This document shows positions 7,454 through 9,169 of a stretch of 9,169 nucleotides of DNA, in pieces; the first letter of the stretch is position 1, and every line of letters begins with the position of its first letter. Source of the stretch: an uncultured Bacilli bacterium (GTDB taxonomy: Bacteria; Bacillota_I; Bacilli_A; RF39; UBA660); NCBI GenBank assembly GCA_910583945.1, contig CAJTYF010000051.1, forward strand, positions 1 through 9,169, read 5' to 3'. The notes under the pieces are model-generated. The model made no database searches and was not told where the DNA came from. It saw only the letters and a program-made list of their open reading frames with translations. The translations under genes and the position numbers were made by a program.

Positions 7454-7519
7454 AGTAAAGTCTAGGTAAAAAATGGGTAAATTTTGAGTAATTTTTGGGA
7501 AGAATTTGAGAAGTGAAAA
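7454..7519. repeat. 11-bp repeat array A (core RGTAA)
   Basis: Six tandem units start at 7454, 7465, 7476, 7487, 7498 and 7509, all exactly 11 bp apart. Typical units are GGTAAAAAATG, GGTAAATTTTG and AGTAATTTTTG; the last two are degenerate. The first unit contains the GTCTA boundary. Confidence 0.8.
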
Positions 7520-7581
7520 TACTCTTGTATTGATTTTTATCCAATACTTTATCATAGTATCATTTACTTCTTACAATGTCT

Positions 7582-7646
7582 AGGCAAAAAGGTTGCAAAT
7601 TTCTTGCAAAATTGTTGCAAAAAGTATGCAAAAAGTTGCAATTCTA
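7582..7646. repeat. 11-bp repeat array B (core TTGCAA)
   Basis: Six units start at 7582, 7593, 7604, 7615, 7626 and 7636, so steps are 11, 11, 11, 11 and 10 bp. Units include TTGCAAATTTC, TTGCAAAATTG and TTGCAAAAAGT. GTCTA (7578-7582) marks the left edge, as in array A. Confidence 0.85.
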
Positions 7647-7693
7647 TGAGTATCGATAAATTTTCAATACAATAACATAGTATCATTGTTATT

Positions 7694-7805
7694 AGTCTAA
7701 TTACAATACAAAAAGTAGTATAAATTTAATACAATTTCTAGTATAAAATTAGTATAAAAATAGTACATTTTTAGTACAAATTAAATCTAATTTTAATACA
7801 TTTTA
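7694..7805. repeat. 11-bp repeat array C (core ARTAYA), reaching into the 97-aa gene
   Basis: Ten units start at 7694, 7705, 7717, 7728, 7740, 7751, 7762, 7773, 7784 and 7795, with steps of 11 or 12 bp. Examples are AGTATAAAATT, AGTATAAAAAT and AGTACATTTTT. The first unit contains GTCTA; the last overlaps the stop and final codons of the neighbouring gene. Confidence 0.82.
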
Positions 7806-8086
7806 TTCATTGTATTTAATAAACTAATATATTTAGTTAAAGATATAATTGTATTATCACTAGGTAGATATATTTTATCTTCATTATCATAAAGTAGAGC
7901 GATAAGAGTGTTCTTTTTATTACTAACGATTATTTTATATGGTTCTTGAACACTTAGGTTTGTTTTATCAAATTTTATCAAATGTCTATCTATAAACTCA
8001 ACTTCTAAGTTTCCCATACTAACTTTCATTTTTAGTTTCTTTTTAATTTCACAAGGAAATTCTAGGTTTTCTATGGTCGTTTTCAT
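7793..8086 (-). CDS. Orphan 97-aa protein next to the 11-bp arrays, unknown function
   Basis: This 97-residue protein is not one I recognise. It is lysine-rich, with alternating hydrophobic stretches that suggest mostly beta structure (L-E-V-E-F-I-D, Y-K-I-I-V-S, T-L-I-A-L-L-Y), and a C-terminal helix (S-L-T-K-Y-I-S-L-L-N-T-M-N-K-M-Y). There is no signal peptide, membrane segment or clear helix-turn-helix. The RBS AAAGGAG is 13 bp before the ATG, somewhat far; an ATG at 8094-8096 is too close and gives only 15 codons. No promoter lies between it and the terminator at 8115-8145, so readthrough or a promoter further up is needed. Its stop codon lies inside the first unit of array C, which makes it the best candidate partner of that element. 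Confidence 0.6.
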   Translation of the reverse strand: MKTTIENLEFPCEIKKKLKMKVSMGNLEVEFIDRHLIKFDKTNLSVQEPYKIIVSNKKNTLIALLYDNEDKIYLPSDNTIISLTKYISLLNTMNKMY

Positions 8087-8114
8087 AACTATTCATCAAC
8101 TCCTTTAAACAATG

Positions 8115-8145
8115 AAAAAAGCCCATAATATCAAATATTACGAAC
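8115..8145 (-). terminator. Terminator or attenuator between the transglutaminase-like gene and the 97-aa gene
   Basis: On the minus strand an 11-bp stem with three G-U pairs and a TTG loop (8121-8145) is followed directly by TTTTTT. A second hairpin (AAGTCGC/GCGATTT, 8158-8177) precedes it. The remaining bases up to the upstream stop at 8220 are GC-richer than the surroundings and unidentified. Confidence 0.72.
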
Positions 8146-8219
8146 TTTATATATAGTAAATCGCTAAAGTGCGACTTTTAACCTCAATGGTGCCCTAAGG
8201 AAGGACGTACAACAACTTT

Positions 8220-8816
8220 TTAAGAATATACATTTTTTATTCCTAAGTTTCTATAAGTATAATATTTCTTTAAAACTTTTCCTATAACGACTATATTATC
8301 TTCTTGATAAGTCCCTAATTGATTGGGGTATTCCGAATCCAACAATATTAATTCTCCATTTTTTTGCATTTGCAAAATAAATTTATTTGCTGGATCTATA
8401 ATATATTTATTATTCAATAAAATTGCTATATGGTTAGCTTTTTCGGTTGTGGGATTTACTTTACGCCAAAGACCAGTATCATTATCTATCCAAACATATA
8501 TTAAAGACGGATTAAATTTTAAAGTACACAATAAGTTATAAAGAAATGTTGTAGCATGCCTACAGCAACAAATCCCGTACATAACTTGAACTCCTTGACT
8601 TATTTCTATAGGCAATCCCAAATAGTTGTAGTTATTATCAAAACTAATTGTCCTATTCATACTAAAAAAACCACCATGTAGCATGCAAAAAATTATCTTT
8701 GAATATTCTAGTTCACCTTTCACATCATATTGTTGTAAATAATCTTTAAGATTAAGTAAAATAATTTTATATGCATCGTTAATAACTTTCTTATCACTAT
8801 CAGTAAAATTCAACAT
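8220..8816 (-). CDS. Transglutaminase-like (papain-fold) cysteine protein
   Basis: This is a 198-residue protein without signal peptide or membrane helix, so probably cytosolic. The segment G-I-C-C-C-R-H-A-T-T-F-L-Y-N-L-L (81-96) matches the family pattern G-x-C-R-x-x-A-x-x-L around the nucleophile, best placed at Cys85. His129 in A-N-H-I-A-I and Asp141 in I-I-D-P-A-N-K complete a C-H-D triad at normal spacing. This fold includes cysteine peptidases, amidases and protein crosslinkers, so the reaction cannot be fixed. The N-terminal 75 residues (helical, then M-L-H-G-G-F) are not recognised. The only purine-rich site before the ATG is a run of seven G residues, seven bases away. No operon partner of known function is near. 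Confidence 0.7.
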   Translation of the reverse strand: MLNFTDSDKKVINDAYKIILLNLKDYLQQYDVKGELEYSKIIFCMLHGGFFSMNRTISFDNNYNYLGLPIEISQGVQVMYGICCCRHATTFLYNLLCTLKFNPSLIYVWIDNDTGLWRKVNPTTEKANHIAILLNNKYIIDPANKFILQMQKNGELILLDSEYPNQLGTYQEDNIVVIGKVLKKYYTYRNLGIKNVYS

Positions 8817-8823
8817 GCTAATA

Positions 8824-8830
8824 CCCCCCC
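8824..8830 (-). repeat. Homopolymer G7 in the ribosome-binding region
   Basis: Seven G residues on the coding strand lie seven bases before the transglutaminase-like ATG, where a Shine-Dalgarno site should be. In such AT-rich DNA this is unusual; slippage would change RBS strength and spacing. Confidence 0.7.
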
Positions 8831-8892
8831 ACTAAAAAATATATAATCATTAATCACACGTTCATTGATGAAGTCAATATACAAGTGTGTTT

Positions 8893-8920
8893 TTCTAAGT
8901 TGACAAAATTCAATTTAGAA
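8893..8920. promoter_or_regulatory. 28-bp inverted repeat, possible operator
   Basis: Arms of 11 bp (TTCTAAGTTGA / TCAATTTAGAA, one mismatch) flank six bases. It lies just downstream of a likely start site for the transglutaminase-like gene and has no T run on either side, so operator is a better reading than terminator. Confidence 0.5.
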
Positions 8921-8930
8921 ATTGATAGTT

Positions 8931-8939
8931 ATTATAGCA
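8931..8939 (-). promoter_or_regulatory. Extended -10 promoter for the transglutaminase-like gene
   Basis: TGC-TATAAT on the minus strand is an extended -10 element; no good -35 is visible. The start would be near 8924, giving a leader of about 108 nt that carries the inverted repeat and the G7 run. Confidence 0.5.
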
Positions 8940-8956
8940 TAATTTTAAGCATATTA

Positions 8957-8982
8957 AAACTCGAAACAAAAAGTTCGAGTTT
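8957..8982 (-). terminator. Terminator of the tRNA-Thr gene
   Basis: A perfect 9-bp stem (AAACTCGAA / TTCGAGTTT) with an eight-base loop follows the tRNA by about 10 bases. The T tract (TTTTAATAT) is short. Confidence 0.65.
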
Positions 8983-8992
8983 GGTATCAATC

Positions 8993-9066
8993 TGGTGCCG
9001 ATTGACAGAATTGAACTGTCCTCTGATGCTTACCATGCATCTGTACTGCCACTGTACTAAATCGGC
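8993..9066 (-). tRNA. tRNA-Thr (anticodon GGU)
   Basis: A full cloverleaf of 74 nt with encoded CCA can be folded by eye. The acceptor stem is GCCGATT/AATCGGC with discriminator A and CCA. The D arm is GTAC/GTAC with a seven-base loop. The anticodon arm is GATGC/GCATC with loop ATGGTAA, reading threonine ACC and ACU. The variable loop has four bases. The T arm is GACAG/CTGTC with loop TTCAATT. All stems pair perfectly. Position 32 is A, where C or U is usual, and the D loop is minimal. It decodes threonine codons at the ribosome and is transcribed alone from its own promoter. Confidence 0.93.
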
Positions 9067-9074
9067 TTACTAGG

Positions 9075-9080
9075 ATTATA
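9075..9080 (-). promoter_or_regulatory. -10 box of the tRNA-Thr promoter
   Basis: A perfect TATAAT lies eight bases upstream of the tRNA 5' end, placing the start site almost at the mature end. The matching -35 region (TTTATT at 17 bp) is weak. Confidence 0.65.
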
Positions 9081-9153
9081 CTATAAATTTTAATAAAAAT
9101 AAATATAAACTTTAATTATTTAAGTTCCGGCAAAATTTTAAACCCCATCTAAA

Positions 9154-9169
9154 AAGGAGAAAAGTTGCA
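9154..9169 (+). other. Possible ribosome-binding site and TTG start of a gene running off the right edge
   Basis: AAGGAG (9154-9159) is followed by TTG (9165-9167) at normal spacing. Only a few bases remain, so coding cannot be tested. No stretch of 9081-9153 is otherwise assignable. Confidence 0.2.

Larger units (their letters stand above)
7257..7805. repeat. Four-module repeat region: hairpin, linker, GTC(TA) boundary, 11-bp array
   Basis: Read on the plus strand, each module starts with an inverted repeat: 7257-7277 (TGATAGAA/TTCTATCA), 7411-7429 (GATAGA/TCTATC), 7527-7547 (GTATTG/CAATAC) and 7650-7670 (GTATCGA/TCAATAC, one mismatch). The stems differ in sequence yet still pair. The distance from hairpin end to the boundary GTC or GTCTA is about 31, 31, 31 and 25 nt. 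In modules two to four a tandem array of 11-bp units follows, each with its own core. The first module (7257-7410) has only two loose units plus an extra hairpin at 7341-7366 (CCTTAT/ATAAGG). The last two linkers share CATAGTATCATT. Another 7-bp hairpin lies at 7220-7243. No protein-coding frame is supported. Confidence 0.8.

Noticed and set aside
7454..7805. CRISPR array
   Set aside because: Units are only 11 bp, contiguous and without spacers of uniform length; no cas gene is in the window.
7257..7805. Type III toxin-antitoxin RNA repeats
   Set aside because: Those repeats are usually about 35 nt and precede a larger ToxN-like nuclease; the 97-aa protein lies upstream on the transcript and does not resemble one.
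7527..7805. Chromosomal replication origin with DnaA boxes
   Set aside because: Only one weak DnaA-box-like word (TTATCCAAT, inside a hairpin) is seen, and no dnaA or dnaN gene is near.
8188..8194. TGGTGCC match to the tRNA 3' end as an att site
   Set aside because: Seven bases is too short to be meaningful, and the flanking sequence does not match.
8885..9073. Plus-strand 62-codon frame
   Set aside because: It runs antisense through the tRNA and its terminator; no RBS and no family resemblance.

Overview
The window looks like chromosomal DNA from a low-GC Bacillota, probably a Bacilli-type lineage. It is AT-rich, has strong Shine-Dalgarno sites and sigma-A promoters, and encodes a CadC-type ArsR repressor. 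UGA reads as stop and tryptophan is UGG, so a mycoplasma code is not needed. Taxonomy below this level cannot be read from the sequence. Every gene I can support lies on the minus strand, so biological order runs from high to low coordinates.

Positions 13-5000 hold a compact metal-efflux operon: ArsR/CadC repressor, free-standing heavy-metal-associated (HMA) domain, ZntA/CadA-type P1B ATPase, CopA-type P1B ATPase and CopZ-like chaperone. A consensus promoter carries two TGAA-N6-TTCA palindromes, one filling the -35/-10 spacer and one at the start site. Zinc/cadmium and copper export thus appear to share one CadC-like regulator. Gene gaps are 16 bp or less, and the last pair overlaps by ATGA.

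Positions 5000-7020 hold a Nudix pseudogene with three visible lesions, a small membrane protein whose N-terminal coding region looks frameshifted, and a divergent Ppx/GppA-like ASKHA protein. The last two are probably cotranscribed.

Positions 7020-7805 are almost gene-free but highly structured and are the most interesting part. Four modules each contain a short inverted repeat, a linker of about 25-32 nt and a GTC(TA) boundary. In three of them a tandem array of 11-bp units follows. Each array has its own core: RGTAA, TTGCAA or ARTAYA. The hairpin stems differ in sequence but keep pairing. The arrays run into the stop codon of an orphan 97-aa gene (7793-8086), and a strong minus-strand terminator lies past the far end (7180-7214). 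ORF plus arrays could therefore be one transcript. Function is unknown; a partition- or iteron-like DNA site and a repeat-bearing RNA are both open.

Positions 8100-9169 hold a transglutaminase-fold protein with a C-H-D triad, a run of seven G residues in its ribosome-binding region and a palindrome just after its putative promoter. Beyond it lie a tRNA-Thr(GGU) gene with its own promoter and terminator, and a possible gene start at the right edge.
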